40,258 bases of DNA from CAZTYI01 sp964466185 (GTDB lineage Bacteria > Chlamydiota > Chlamydiia > Chlamydiales > SM23-39): positions 1 through 40,258 of the forward strand of contig CAYXMS010000008.1 of NCBI GenBank assembly GCA_964466185.1, given 5' to 3'. The notes under the pieces were generated by a model. The model worked only from the letters and a program-made list of their open reading frames with translations. It had not been told where the DNA came from and ran no database searches. Below, one piece after another: positions 17,209-26,541 of this stretch; the first letter of the stretch is position 1, and each line of letters begins with the position of its first letter. Position numbers and translations under genes: made by a program.

Positions 17209-17260
17209 AAGCTGTATTTGCCAAAGATGGGCAAGGTTGTTTGGTGAAAATATACAGCTT
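17209..17260 (+). promoter_or_regulatory. Stem-loop between rpoB and rpoC
   Basis: AAGCTGTAT (17209-17217) pairs with ATACAGCTT (17252-17260). Inside, TTGCC (218-222 of that line) pairs with GGCAA (17230-17234) around a 7-base loop. No T-run follows. It may be an RNase III or RNase E processing site. The gap is 104 bases, longer than I remember in Chlamydia. Confidence 0.55.
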
Positions 17261-17309
17261 GTAAAAGGGAAAAAAAAGTTTATTTTAAACAAGGGTTTAA
17301 ACAAGCATT

Positions 17310-20300
17310 ATGGTGCAAGAAAAATTTATAAAAGAAGCTGATGAGACTAATTTTGATCATTTAAGCATTAAAATTGCTTCAGACGAAGTAATTAGAAATG
17401 ACTGGTCTCGTGGCGAGGTGAAAAAACCGGAAACGATTAATTACCGTACTTTTAAGCCGGAAAAAGGCGGGCTTTTTTGTGAGAAAATTTTTGGACCGAC
17501 AAAAGACTGGGAATGTGCTTGCGGCAAATATAAAAAGATTAAACATAAAGGCATTGTCTGTGATCGTTGCGGTGTAGAAGTTACTTTGTCAAAAGTCAGA
17601 AGAGAAAGGATGGCCCACATAGAGCTGGCCGTGCCTGTTGTGCATATTTGGTTTTTTAAGACTATGCCCACACGTATTGGTAATATTTTAGGGCTGACAA
17701 CTTCGGATTTGGAAAGAGTAATTTATTATGAAGAATATGTGGTAATTGATCCGGGTCAGACCGATCTAGATAAAAAACAGTTGCTTAATGACAACGAATA
17801 TCGTGAAGCTATTGAAAAATGGGGCATTGGCAGTTTTACAGCCAAAATGGGCGGCGAGGCTATTCAAGGGCTGCTTTCTAAAGAAGATTTAACTTTGCTG
17901 ATCAATGAGCTTAAAGAAAAGCTGCGTAAGACCAAGTCTATGCAGGCTCGAATGAAAATTGCCAAGCGTTTAAAAATTGTAGAGGATATGGCTTCTTCTA
18001 CTAACAAGCCTAACTGGATGGTGCTTTCTTGCGTTCCAATTATTCCGCCGGATTTAAGACCTTTAGTACCTTTAGACGGAGGCAGATTTGCGACTTCTGA
18101 TTTGAACGATTTATATCGAAGGGTGATTAATCGTAATAGCCGTTTAAAATCGATTTTAAAGCTGAAAACACCGGAAGTGATTATCCGTAATGAAAAAAGA
18201 ATGTTGCAAGAAGCTGTGGACGCTCTTTTTGACAATGGCCGCCATGGTAATCCTGTGATGGGAGCTGGTAACCGTCCTTTAAAATCGCTGTCTGAAATGC
18301 TTAAAGGAAAACAAGGCCGTTTCCGTCAAAATCTGTTAGGAAAACGGGTAGATTATTCCGGCCGATCAGTGATTGTTGTTGGCCCTGAGCTAAAAATTAA
18401 TCAGTGCGGTATTCCCAAACAGATGGCTTTAGAATTGTTTGAGCCGTTTATTGTTAAAAGACTCAAAGATCTGGATTTTGTGTATACGATCAGATCGGCA
18501 AAAAAATTGATTCAAAAACAATCTCCCGAGGTATGGGATGTTTTAGATGAAATTATTAAAGGCCATCCTGTTATGTTAAACCGAGCTCCTACTTTGCACC
18601 GTTTAGGCATTCAGGCCTTTGAGCCGGTCTTGATTGAAGGAAAGGCGATCCGTATCCATCCTTTGGTAACCACAGCTTTTAATGCTGACTTTGACGGTGA
18701 CCAGATGGCTGTGCACGTACCGCTTTCTGTAGAATCGCAAATTGAAGTCAAACTGTTGATGATGAGCTCTGATAATATTTTCTTGCCATCTTCAGGGAAA
18801 CCGGTTGCTGTACCTACCCAAGATATGATTTTAGGTCTTTATTATTTAATGCAGGAACCTCTTTATTTTCCTGAAAAATACAAAGAGAAGGTCAAATTTT
18901 TTGGTTCTATGGATGAAGTTCTGCAGGCTTTTTATTCAGCAGAAAGTTATGACTGGCACTATGAAGCTTTTAAAAAACAGAAAAATAGTGGTAGAAGGTC
19001 TGAAACCGGCAGAGGGATTCATATCCATGAAAAGATCAAGTTGCGTCTTAAAGAGGGTGTGATTGAGACAACTCCCGGCAGAGTATTATTTAATTCTATT
19101 GTTCCTAAAAAAATAGGTTTTCAAAACTATGCCTTAAGAAAAAAACGTCTTTCTGAGCTGGTTTTAGAATGCTATAAGAAAGTAGGACTGGAACAAACAG
19201 TTAAATTTTTAGATGACATGAAGAATTTGGGTTTTAAAGAAGCAACTAAAGCCTCTCTTTCTATGGGTATCAAAGATGTGGTTATACCATCTAATAAACA
19301 GGCTGTTTTAGATGAATCATTTAGAAGAGTAGAAGTGGTAAAAAAACAATATGAAGATGGTATTATCACCTCTGGCGAGCGTCATTCGAAAATTATTGCT
19401 ATTTGGACAGAGGCAACGGACCAGCTTTCCAAAGATCTGTTTAAGCTCCTGTCGCAAGTAAAAGAGCATAGTTTGAATCCGCTTTATTTAATGATGGACT
19501 CTGGCGCTAGAGGCAACAAATCTCAGGTTAAGCAGCTAGGCGCTTTAAGGGGATTGATGGCTAAGCCGTCAGGTGAAATTTTAGAATCTCCAATTGCTTC
19601 CAATTTTAGAGAAGGTCTTTCCGGTTCTGAATACTTTATCTCTACTCACGGAGCTAGAAAAGGTCTGGCCGATACTGCTTTGAAAACAGCCGACTCTGGT
19701 TATTTGACCCGTCGTTTAGTTGACGTTTCTCAAGACGTTTTTATTACTGAAGAAGATTGCGGTACTTTAAATGGCATTGAAGTAATTTCTATTAAGCAGG
19801 GACAGGAAGAACTGATTCCTCTGAAAAATCGTATTTTTGGCCGCACTGTTTGCGACGATATTTATCAGCCGGGAGACAGTACTCAGCTGTTGGCTAAAGC
19901 CGGAGAAGTACTGACAGCAGTTAAAGCGGAAGCCATTGATTCTGCAGGTATCGATCAAGTTAAAATCCGCTCTGCTTTAACTTGCGAGAGTGCCAGAGGC
20001 GTTTGTGCCAAGTGCTACGGTTTGAACCTGGCAAACGGTAATTTGGTAGGTATGGGAGAGGCGATTGGCATTATTGCAGCCCAGTCTATTGGCGAGCCTG
20101 GTACTCAGCTGACAATGAGAACTTTCCATATCGGCGGTATTGCTTCTGCTATTTTGTCTCCTCAGATTGTTGCTGATCATGATGGTATTTTAATTTATGA
20201 CAACCTGCGCGTCGTAAAAAATGAAGAAGGTAACTATTTAGTTTTAAACAAAAATGGTTCTTTATATTTGGTTCGCGATGAAGGCAGAAGTTTGGAAGAG

Positions 20301-21503
20301 TACAAAAAACTGCTTTCAAATAAATCTATTGAGCCTTTGCAGACCTTCCCATTAGAGCTGGGTACCAAGACTTTATTCGAGGATGGCTCTCAAATTAAGA
20401 AAAAGACCAAAATTGCTGAATGGGAAGAACATTCTGTACCAATTATTTGTGAAAAACCAGGTTTTGTTAAGTATCAAGATCTGGTAGAGGGAATTTCTTC
20501 GCAGGGCGAAGTTAATAAACAAACTGGGCAGGTTGAGGTAATAGTCAAGCACCATAGAGGCGAGCTGCATCCGCAGATTTTCATATATAAAGATCCTGCT
20601 ATGACCGATCTGGTAGGTACTTATGCAATTCCGTCCGGTGCTGTGATTTCTGTAAAAGAAGGACAAGAAGTTAAAGGCGGCACTATCTTGGCCAAACTGC
20701 CAAGAGGTGCGATCAAGACTAAAGACATTACCGGCGGTCTGCCTCGCGTAGCCCAGCTTTTCGAAGCGAGGTCTCCGAAAGATGCTGCAGAAATTGCCCG
20801 TATCGATGGAACCGTTGATTTCAAAGGCGTGCAGAAAAACAAACGTATTGTTGTTGTGCACGATGAGATCACGGATATGGAAGAAGAGCATTTTATATCG
20901 CTTTCCAAACACTTGATTGTCCAAAAAGGAGATGTGGTTTCTAAAGGCCAGCCTTTGACCGATGGTTTGGTAGTGCCTGAAGAGATTTTAGAGATTTGCG
21001 GTGTCCGGGAATTGCAAAAATATATCGTCAATCAGGTTCAGGAAGTCTATCACTTGCAAGGTGTGGATATTAATGACAAGCACATTGAGATTATTGTCCG
21101 CCAGATGCTACAGAAAGTCAGGGTCACAGACCCCGGCGATACGACTTTCTTATATGGCGAAGATGTTTCTAAAAAAGAGTTTTTTAAAGCTAACAGAAAA
21201 GCTTTAGAAGAAGGCGGCAAGCCGGCGCAGGCAATTCCTGTCCTGCTGGGTATTACCAAGGCTTCTTTAAAGACCGAGTCCTTTATTTCAGCAGCTTCTT
21301 TCCAGGAAACTACTAGAGTCTTGACTGATGCTTCAGTGCAAGGAAAAGTGGATGACCTGTTAGACTTTAAGTCTAATTTGATTATGGGTCATATTATTCC
21401 TGGCGGAACTGGTTTCAGCCTTAAGAAAAAGCTCAAATCTGCAGAAGAAGGCGGCTTGATCTTTGATTTTGAAGATAAGCCGGAAGAAGTTTCTGTAGGC
21501 TGA
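17310..21503 (+). CDS. rpoC: RNA polymerase beta-prime subunit
   Basis: The 1397-residue protein has the N-terminal zinc site (CACGKYKK...CDRCGVEV), the catalytic NADFDGDQMAVH at about residues 458-468, the second zinc cluster (LTCESARGVCAKCYGLNL) and the trigger loop region IIAAQSIGEPGTQLTMRTFH. Chlamydial-type sequence runs along its whole length, ending shortly after GHIIPGGTGF. The ATG at 17310 has no well-placed Shine-Dalgarno. With rpoB it makes the catalytic core of transcription. Confidence 0.99.
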   Translation: MVQEKFIKEADETNFDHLSIKIASDEVIRNDWSRGEVKKPETINYRTFKPEKGGLFCEKIFGPTKDWECACGKYKKIKHKGIVCDRCGVEVTLSKVRRERMAHIELAVPVVHIWFFKTMPTRIGNILGLTTSDLERVIYYEEYVVIDPGQTDLDKKQLLNDNEYREAIEKWGIGSFTAKMGGEAIQGLLSKEDLTLLINELKEKLRKTKSMQARMKIAKRLKIVEDMASSTNKPNWMVLSCVPIIPPDLRPLVPLDGGRFATSDLNDLYRRVINRNSRLKSILKLKTPEVIIRNEKRMLQEAVDALFDNGRHGNPVMGAGNRPLKSLSEMLKGKQGRFRQNLLGKRVDYSGRSVIVVGPELKINQCGIPKQMALELFEPFIVKRLKDLDFVYTIRSAKKLIQKQSPEVWDVLDEIIKGHPVMLNRAPTLHRLGIQAFEPVLIEGKAIRIHPLVTTAFNADFDGDQMAVHVPLSVESQIEVKLLMMSSDNIFLPSSGKPVAVPTQDMILGLYYLMQEPLYFPEKYKEKVKFFGSMDEVLQAFYSAESYDWHYEAFKKQKNSGRRSETGRGIHIHEKIKLRLKEGVIETTPGRVLFNSIVPKKIGFQNYALRKKRLSELVLECYKKVGLEQTVKFLDDMKNLGFKEATKASLSMGIKDVVIPSNKQAVLDESFRRVEVVKKQYEDGIITSGERHSKIIAIWTEATDQLSKDLFKLLSQVKEHSLNPLYLMMDSGARGNKSQVKQLGALRGLMAKPSGEILESPIASNFREGLSGSEYFISTHGARKGLADTALKTADSGYLTRRLVDVSQDVFITEEDCGTLNGIEVISIKQGQEELIPLKNRIFGRTVCDDIYQPGDSTQLLAKAGEVLTAVKAEAIDSAGIDQVKIRSALTCESARGVCAKCYGLNLANGNLVGMGEAIGIIAAQSIGEPGTQLTMRTFHIGGIASAILSPQIVADHDGILIYDNLRVVKNEEGNYLVLNKNGSLYLVRDEGRSLEEYKKLLSNKSIEPLQTFPLELGTKTLFEDGSQIKKKTKIAEWEEHSVPIICEKPGFVKYQDLVEGISSQGEVNKQTGQVEVIVKHHRGELHPQIFIYKDPAMTDLVGTYAIPSGAVISVKEGQEVKGGTILAKLPRGAIKTKDITGGLPRVAQLFEARSPKDAAEIARIDGTVDFKGVQKNKRIVVVHDEITDMEEEHFISLSKHLIVQKGDVVSKGQPLTDGLVVPEEILEICGVRELQKYIVNQVQEVYHLQGVDINDKHIEIIVRQMLQKVRVTDPGDTTFLYGEDVSKKEFFKANRKALEEGGKPAQAIPVLLGITKASLKTESFISAASFQETTRVLTDASVQGKVDDLLDFKSNLIMGHIIPGGTGFSLKKKLKSAEEGGLIFDFEDKPEEVSVG

Positions 21504-21756
21504 GATAATTATTTTTTTAGAAAAGTCCTGAATTTAAAGTTGTTGAGGAATTGCTTGAACAAATGAGATGACGCAATCTCTTAGATTTATCTATGGGGTC
21601 AAGGAATGCAATTAAAATAATGCCTGTAATAAGCATTCAAACAGAATAAAGAAACAGCTAAGCAATTTACAAGTAATTATAGATTAATAAATTCCTTGTA
21701 ATCCTTAAAACAAAAATTAAAAGCAGATACTCAAATATATTAATTAGCTTATCCGG
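21504..21756. other. Convergent intergenic stretch between rpoC and tal
   Basis: Between the two convergent stops I see no gene and no repeat of the other elements. TTACAAG (21667-21673) and CTTGTAA (21705-21711) form an inverted pair with a long AT loop. This is too weak to call a terminator. Confidence 0.4.
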
Positions 21757-22749
21757 TTAAGAGGTAGCAAAAGTTATTTTTTTTGCTTTGAATTTTGCTA
21801 AAAGAAATTTTTCCAGTTTTTCAGTGTCTTGGGCAAATCTTCTAATTCCGTCAGATAGTAAAAAAGAGGCCATGGGATCGGCATTGACTAGATAGCGGAA
21901 GCTGGATTCTGTTAAATGCAATTTTTGGATATCCAGGTTTTGGGTTTTTTCTGGACTTAATTTTTTTTCAATAGATGTGTGAATGGCTTCCATTTCTTCT
22001 AAAAGTTTGGGTGAAATAGTCAATAAATCACAGCCTGTCAGTTCTGAAATTTCTTTTGAATTCCTAAAAGACGCTCCCATGATTTGGGTCTTGTAGCCAA
22101 ATTTTTTATAGTAGTTGAAAATATTTTTAACAGATATAACGCCAGGATCTTCATGTGGCAGATATTCTTTTTTAGCAGTGTTTTTTTTATGCCAGTCTAA
22201 AATTCTACCGACAAAGGGAGAGATTAAAGTAACATTGGCTTCTGCACAAGAGATGGCTTGTGGCAGACAAAAAAGCAAAGTTAAATTACAGCTGATTTTT
22301 TCTTTTTCTAAAATTTTTGCTGCTTGAATTCCTTCCCAGGTAGAAGCCAGTTTAATTAAAATCCGTTTTCTGGAGATGCCGTTTTTTTCAAAAAGAAAGA
22401 TAAAACGGCGGGCTTTTTCAATACTTTTTTGTATGTCGAAAGAGTCTCTGGCATCTACTTCTATGGAAACTCGACCGGGGATAATTTTTAAAATTTCCAG
22501 GCCGAAATTAACAAAGACTTTTTCCAGAGCTAAATGAACACTATTCAGAGGATCATCAGCTGAAGTTTGGGAAAGGGATATTTCTATAGCCTGATCAATT
22601 AAATGCCGGTATTTTTCATCAGTGGCAGCTGCTAGGATTAAAGAGGGGTTGGTAGTAGCGTCGGTAGGGCGGAATTTGGCTATATTTTCAAAATCTGAAG
22701 TATCTGCTACTACAGTTGTATATTTTTTTAAACTTTCTAGCTGGTTCAT
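21757..22749 (-). CDS. tal: Transaldolase
   Basis: The 330-residue protein has the transaldolase blocks VADTSDF (Asp16), PTDATTNPSLIL and RILIKLASTWEGI. Lys133 is the Schiff-base lysine that carries the dihydroxyacetone unit. It links the pentose phosphate pathway and glycolysis in the cytoplasm. The ATG follows AAGGA. In Chlamydia tal also lies right after rpoC, although here it is convergent to it. Confidence 0.97.
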   Translation of the reverse strand: MNQLESLKKYTTVVADTSDFENIAKFRPTDATTNPSLILAAATDEKYRHLIDQAIEISLSQTSADDPLNSVHLALEKVFVNFGLEILKIIPGRVSIEVDARDSFDIQKSIEKARRFIFLFEKNGISRKRILIKLASTWEGIQAAKILEKEKISCNLTLLFCLPQAISCAEANVTLISPFVGRILDWHKKNTAKKEYLPHEDPGVISVKNIFNYYKKFGYKTQIMGASFRNSKEISELTGCDLLTISPKLLEEMEAIHTSIEKKLSPEKTQNLDIQKLHLTESSFRYLVNADPMASFLLSDGIRRFAQDTEKLEKFLLAKFKAKKITFATS

Positions 22750-22793
22750 GAAAAATCCTTATATTTTAAAAATGATTAAAAATAAACATTAAA

Positions 22794-22802
22794 ATTATAA
22801 CA
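22794..22802 (-). promoter_or_regulatory. Extended -10 promoter of tal
   Basis: On the minus strand this reads TGTTATAAT, an extended -10 (TGn) with a perfect TATAAT, about 45 bases before the tal ATG. The -35 area is poor, as often tolerated with an extended -10. Confidence 0.5.
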
Positions 22803-22845
22803 AAAAACATCTTAAAACGCGTGGTCAGTTTTAGCCAACAGCTTT

Positions 22846-23052
22846 TTAAGATCTGGAATTTTTAGCTGCAGCGCAAGCGACAGCAATGCCGACTACAAGG
22901 CCGAGGCCCCAAGCCATCATCCACATAGCATTAGAAGAGGTAGATGTCCATGTTGATTCTTTATAGTTGTAATTATTATAGCTGTGGCTGTTTCGGGCAG
23001 CTCCTAAAGAACAGATGCTGAGAGATAAAAAAATGCATACAATTTTCTTCAT
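22846..23052 (-). CDS. Small membrane or secreted protein of unknown function
   Basis: From the ATG at 23052 the product is 68 residues, starting MKKIVCIFLSLSICSLGAA. This is a good signal peptide, or lipoprotein-like with Cys near the cleavage region. A Tyr/Asn/Ser/Thr-rich middle follows (SYNNYNYKESTWTSTSS), then a hydrophobic helix WMMAWGLGLVVGIAVACAAA and a short KNSRS tail. An in-frame ATG four codons upstream is possible, but MKK fits a signal peptide better. No ribosome binding site is clear. I do not recognise the family. It stands alone between tal and the ATPase operon. Confidence 0.55.
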   Translation of the reverse strand: MKKIVCIFLSLSICSLGAARNSHSYNNYNYKESTWTSTSSNAMWMMAWGLGLVVGIAVACAAAKNSRS

Positions 23053-23204
23053 AAAAATTGACAACGTAAAAACCCTGATTCAAATCAAGGAAACGCTGCT
23101 CCTTGTTTGGTTTAATAAAATTTTAATTGTTTGTTTTAACTTTAAAGCTAGTAAAAAACCAGATCAAGTTTATTTTTTAAAAACAGGAAAAAAAGCGGAA
23201 TTTT

Positions 23205-23233
23205 TTGGCTCAAAAAAAACTCTGTGTTATATT
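23205..23233 (+). promoter_or_regulatory. Promoter of the V/A-ATPase operon
   Basis: TTGGCT at 23205-23210 and TATATT at 23228-23233 have the ideal 17-base spacer. The atpE ATG lies 33 bases past the -10 box, after AAAGG. It is the best promoter-like sequence in the gap before the operon. Confidence 0.55.
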
Positions 23234-23266
23234 GAAAATTCAATGTAAAAGAAAAAGGTAGAATTT

Positions 23267-23902
23267 ATGAAACAGCTGCAGGAAAGCCAGGATAAGATCC
23301 AGAAAATCTGCGATACTATTAAACAGCAGACCATAGAGCCGGCTAAACAGGAAGCCAAAGAAATTCTGGAAAATGCTCATATGAAGGCGGAAGAAATTAA
23401 AAATCAGGCTCAGAAAGAGGCCGGGCAAATGACTGATCGTGCTAAACGCGAGATAGAAAAGCAGAAGAAATTGTTAAAGACCTCATTGGCTCTGGCATCA
23501 AAACAGGTAATCGATGTTTTAAAACAGCAGATAGAGGAAAAGTTTTTTGCGGAGAACCTTTCAGGTTTGGTAGAAAAACAAATGGCAGATCCTAAAACAA
23601 TTGCCCGTTTGATTGAGGCTGTCATACAGGCTTTGGAAAAAGAAGGCACCAATACCAATTTAACAGCTTATATAGCCAAGGATGTTAAGGTAGAAGAAGT
23701 CTCGCGTTTTTTAGCGCGTGATGTTATCGATAAGCTAAAAGATAAAAAAGTGCTCTCAGGCGATTTTTTAGGAGGAGCTAAAATAGTATTGCGAGATAAA
23801 AAAATTACGCTGGATGTTTCCGGACAGGAAATCAAAGAGCTGATATCAGGTTATATCCGCAAAGATTTTAGGGAATTGATTTTCAGCTTAAAAGATCAGT
23901 AA
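23267..23902 (+). CDS. atpE: V/A-type ATPase subunit E
   Basis: The 211-residue protein is a long charged alpha helix over residues about 1-85 (KEAKEILENAHMKAEEIKNQ) followed by a globular C-terminal part. This is the layout of the V/A-ATPase E subunit, the peripheral stator stalk. It opens the operon E, DUF2764, A, B, D, I, K. An E subunit normally pairs with G/H, but no small G/H gene is visible. Confidence 0.9.
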   Translation: MKQLQESQDKIQKICDTIKQQTIEPAKQEAKEILENAHMKAEEIKNQAQKEAGQMTDRAKREIEKQKKLLKTSLALASKQVIDVLKQQIEEKFFAENLSGLVEKQMADPKTIARLIEAVIQALEKEGTNTNLTAYIAKDVKVEEVSRFLARDVIDKLKDKKVLSGDFLGGAKIVLRDKKITLDVSGQEIKELISGYIRKDFRELIFSLKDQ

Positions 23903-23984
23903 GTAATATTGATTTGTTAACAGTTTTTAAAGACAGTAAAAGAAATTTGATTTTTGGGTCTTCTAGAAAATATAAAATTAAAAT

Positions 23985-24761
23985 ATGAAAAAAAAATATT
24001 ATTTTTTAGGCTCTGCTTTACCTCTATTGGATTTGAAGGTTAAAAATGAAATTACTTATGCTGATCTGGTTGAGCTAATGCGCTGGAATTTGACTGAAGA
24101 AGATAGAAATATCATTCATTCTTTTAAAAGTTATATTGATTTAAAAAATTTAAAAAAACTGTGGTTGAATGAAGAGCTGGATCCAAGAGGAAATTTAAAA
24201 GAAAAGGAGCTAAGAGAAGCTATTTTTACTCAAGACGGATTGCCGGAATTTGTGTTTAAATTTGTCGAGAGATTTTCTTCAGACGAGGACAAAATTAAAA
24301 ATTTTCCTTATTTACTAACTAGATTTTTTTATCAGATGAAACAGTATGCACGGTCTGATTTTTTACGCTTTTATTTTCACTTGGAACATGCAATTATTTT
24401 AATTACCACAGCTTTAAGGGCTAAAAAGACAGATAAAAATCTGGAAGAAGAACTATCTTACGAGGATAAAACTAATTTTTTAGTTAAAACATTATTGCAG
24501 CAGCAAGGCTTTGAACATTTAGAATTAGAGCCTGGATATATGAAAATAGTTGAACTTTTTGAAAATAATTATCAAGACCCCAAAAATATGTATTTGGCAT
24601 TTTTGGAATACCGTTTTCAACAAGTAGCTGCTAAAGCAGAGGAAAATCCGTTTAGCATTGATCAGATCCTGGGATATTTGGTTGGTATTATGCTCATGGA
24701 GGATTTTTTTCGTTTAAACGAGAGCACTGGTAAAAAAATTTTAGATGGAATATTAAGGTAA
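23985..24761 (+). CDS. DUF2764 family protein of the V/A-ATPase operon
   Basis: This 258-residue, mostly helical protein begins KKYYFLGSALPLL and contains WNLTEEDRNIIHSFKSYIDLKN and DPRGNLKEKELREAI. It fits the DUF2764 family, which I remember only from V/A-ATPase operons of chlamydiae and some other bacteria, always in this place. It sits where other operons carry subunit C (the AC39/d funnel that links the rotor to the proteolipid ring). That role is inferred from position and predicted helix content. It ends 4 bases before atpA. Confidence 0.75.
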   Translation: MKKKYYFLGSALPLLDLKVKNEITYADLVELMRWNLTEEDRNIIHSFKSYIDLKNLKKLWLNEELDPRGNLKEKELREAIFTQDGLPEFVFKFVERFSSDEDKIKNFPYLLTRFFYQMKQYARSDFLRFYFHLEHAIILITTALRAKKTDKNLEEELSYEDKTNFLVKTLLQQQGFEHLELEPGYMKIVELFENNYQDPKNMYLAFLEYRFQQVAAKAEENPFSIDQILGYLVGIMLMEDFFRLNESTGKKILDGILR

Positions 24762-24765
24762 TTGT

Positions 24766-26541
24766 ATGCAGGAAACCAAGCAGAATAGTAAAGCTACGGG
24801 AAAAGTGATTAGAGCCTTTGGTAATTTGTTGCACGTAGAATTTGACGGTTCAATCAGGCAGGGGGAGATCTGCCAGATAAAAATGGGAGATTTAGAACTG
24901 TCTTCCGAGGTTATTGAAATTAATGGCTCTCAGGCTAAAGTGCAGGTATTTGAAGATACCTCTCAAATCAAATTAGGCGAGCAGGTTATTTTTTCAACGA
25001 GGCTTTTGGAGGCAGAGCTTGGCCCGGGGCTTTTGACATCTATTTTTGACGGTTTGCAAAATTCTTTGGTCAAGGTGGCAGAGGTTTCCGGACTTTTGCT
25101 CAATCGGGGAGTTTATATTTCTGCATTGGATCGGAAAAAGAAATGGAAATTTTTTCCCAAAGCCAAGCTTGATTCCATGTTAAAAAGAGGAGATCTGATT
25201 GGCGAGGTTCCGGAGGGGCGGTTTACACATAAAATTATGCTGCCTTTCAGCTTAAGAGGTGAATATAAGCTCGTCTGGCTGGCAAAAGAGGGGGAATACA
25301 ATATAGAAGAGCCGATTGCCAAAGTTCAAAATCAAAAAGGTGAAGAGATTTCCGTATCTATGTTGCAGCGCTGGCCGGTGAAAACTGCTCTTAAGGCTGG
25401 ACAGAAAGTCAAGTCCCAAGAAGTGATGAATACAGGCCAGAGATCTATTGATACGCAATTTCCAATTATGAAAGGAGGGACTTTTTGTACGCCTGGGCCG
25501 TTTGGCGCCGGCAAGACTGTTTTGCAGCACCATTTGGCCAAATATTCTGCTGTTGATATTGTGATTATTGCAGCTTGTGGGGAAAGGGCCGGAGAGGTGG
25601 TAGAAGTCTTAAAAGATTTTCCGAAACTGATTGATGAAAGGACTAAAGAGCCTCTGATTAACCGAACGGTTATTATTTGCAATACTTCTTCCATGCCGGT
25701 AGCGGCCAGAGAAGCTTCAGTTTATATGGCGGTGACAATAGGGGAATATTATCGGCAGATGGGATACAGCGTATTGGTTTTGGCTGATTCGACTTCTCGC
25801 TGGGCGCAGGCTATGCGAGAAATTTCCGGCAGGTTAGAAGAAATTCCGGGAGAAGAGGCATTTCCGGCTTATTTAGCCTCTAGAATTGCTGCTTTTTATG
25901 AAAGAGCAGGCGTTTTGCAGGTAGATGATAAGACAATAGGCTCTTTAACCATTGGCGGAGCGGTTTCTCCTGCCGGCGGCAACTTTGAAGAGCCGGTAAC
26001 GCAGGCGACCCTGGCGGTTGTAGGTGCTTTTTTAGGCCTTTCCAGAGAAAGGGCTAGTGCTAGACGTTATCCTGCTATTGATCCTTTGATTTCTTGGTCT
26101 AAATATCTTCCGGCTGCAACTGATTATTTTGAAAAGAAATATCCCGGTTGGAAACAAAGAGTAGAGATTGCGATTTATTTTTTGAAAAAAGGGGATGAAA
26201 TTGCCAAAAGGATGGAAGTGGTCGGTTGGGAAGGCACGGCTTTAGAAGATATGATAATTTATTTGAAAGCGGAGCTTTTTGATATTGGTTATCTTCAGCA
26301 GAATTCATTTGATAGGGAAGATGCTTTTTGTACGGAAGAAAAACAGAGTTTGATGTTTGCTTTAATAGGAAATATTTTTTCTACCCGTTTTAAACTATCT
26401 AGTCATGATGAGGCACGCACTTATTTTTTAAACTTACAAAATGCGATTAAAAATTTAAACTATGTGTCTTTCAAATCTGAAGAATATACAAATAAACTGG
26501 CAGAAATTAAAAAAAAGATAGAAGAGAAGGCTGTGAAATGA
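24766..26541 (+). CDS. atpA: V/A-type ATPase catalytic subunit A
   Basis: The 591-residue protein has the long form with the non-homologous insert typical of subunit A. Its P-loop GPFGAGKT is at 244-251, followed by ACGERAGEVVEVL and LADSTSRWAQAMREISGRLE. It hydrolyses or makes ATP in the A3B3 head. The stop overlaps the atpB start as ATGA, suggesting translational coupling. Confidence 0.98.
   Translation: MQETKQNSKATGKVIRAFGNLLHVEFDGSIRQGEICQIKMGDLELSSEVIEINGSQAKVQVFEDTSQIKLGEQVIFSTRLLEAELGPGLLTSIFDGLQNSLVKVAEVSGLLLNRGVYISALDRKKKWKFFPKAKLDSMLKRGDLIGEVPEGRFTHKIMLPFSLRGEYKLVWLAKEGEYNIEEPIAKVQNQKGEEISVSMLQRWPVKTALKAGQKVKSQEVMNTGQRSIDTQFPIMKGGTFCTPGPFGAGKTVLQHHLAKYSAVDIVIIAACGERAGEVVEVLKDFPKLIDERTKEPLINRTVIICNTSSMPVAAREASVYMAVTIGEYYRQMGYSVLVLADSTSRWAQAMREISGRLEEIPGEEAFPAYLASRIAAFYERAGVLQVDDKTIGSLTIGGAVSPAGGNFEEPVTQATLAVVGAFLGLSRERASARRYPAIDPLISWSKYLPAATDYFEKKYPGWKQRVEIAIYFLKKGDEIAKRMEVVGWEGTALEDMIIYLKAELFDIGYLQQNSFDREDAFCTEEKQSLMFALIGNIFSTRFKLSSHDEARTYFLNLQNAIKNLNYVSFKSEEYTNKLAEIKKKIEEKAVK

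Noticed and set aside
20373..20924. 183-codon minus-strand frame inside rpoC
   Set aside because: It is antisense to fully conserved rpoC codons and has no ribosome binding site; it is a shadow frame.
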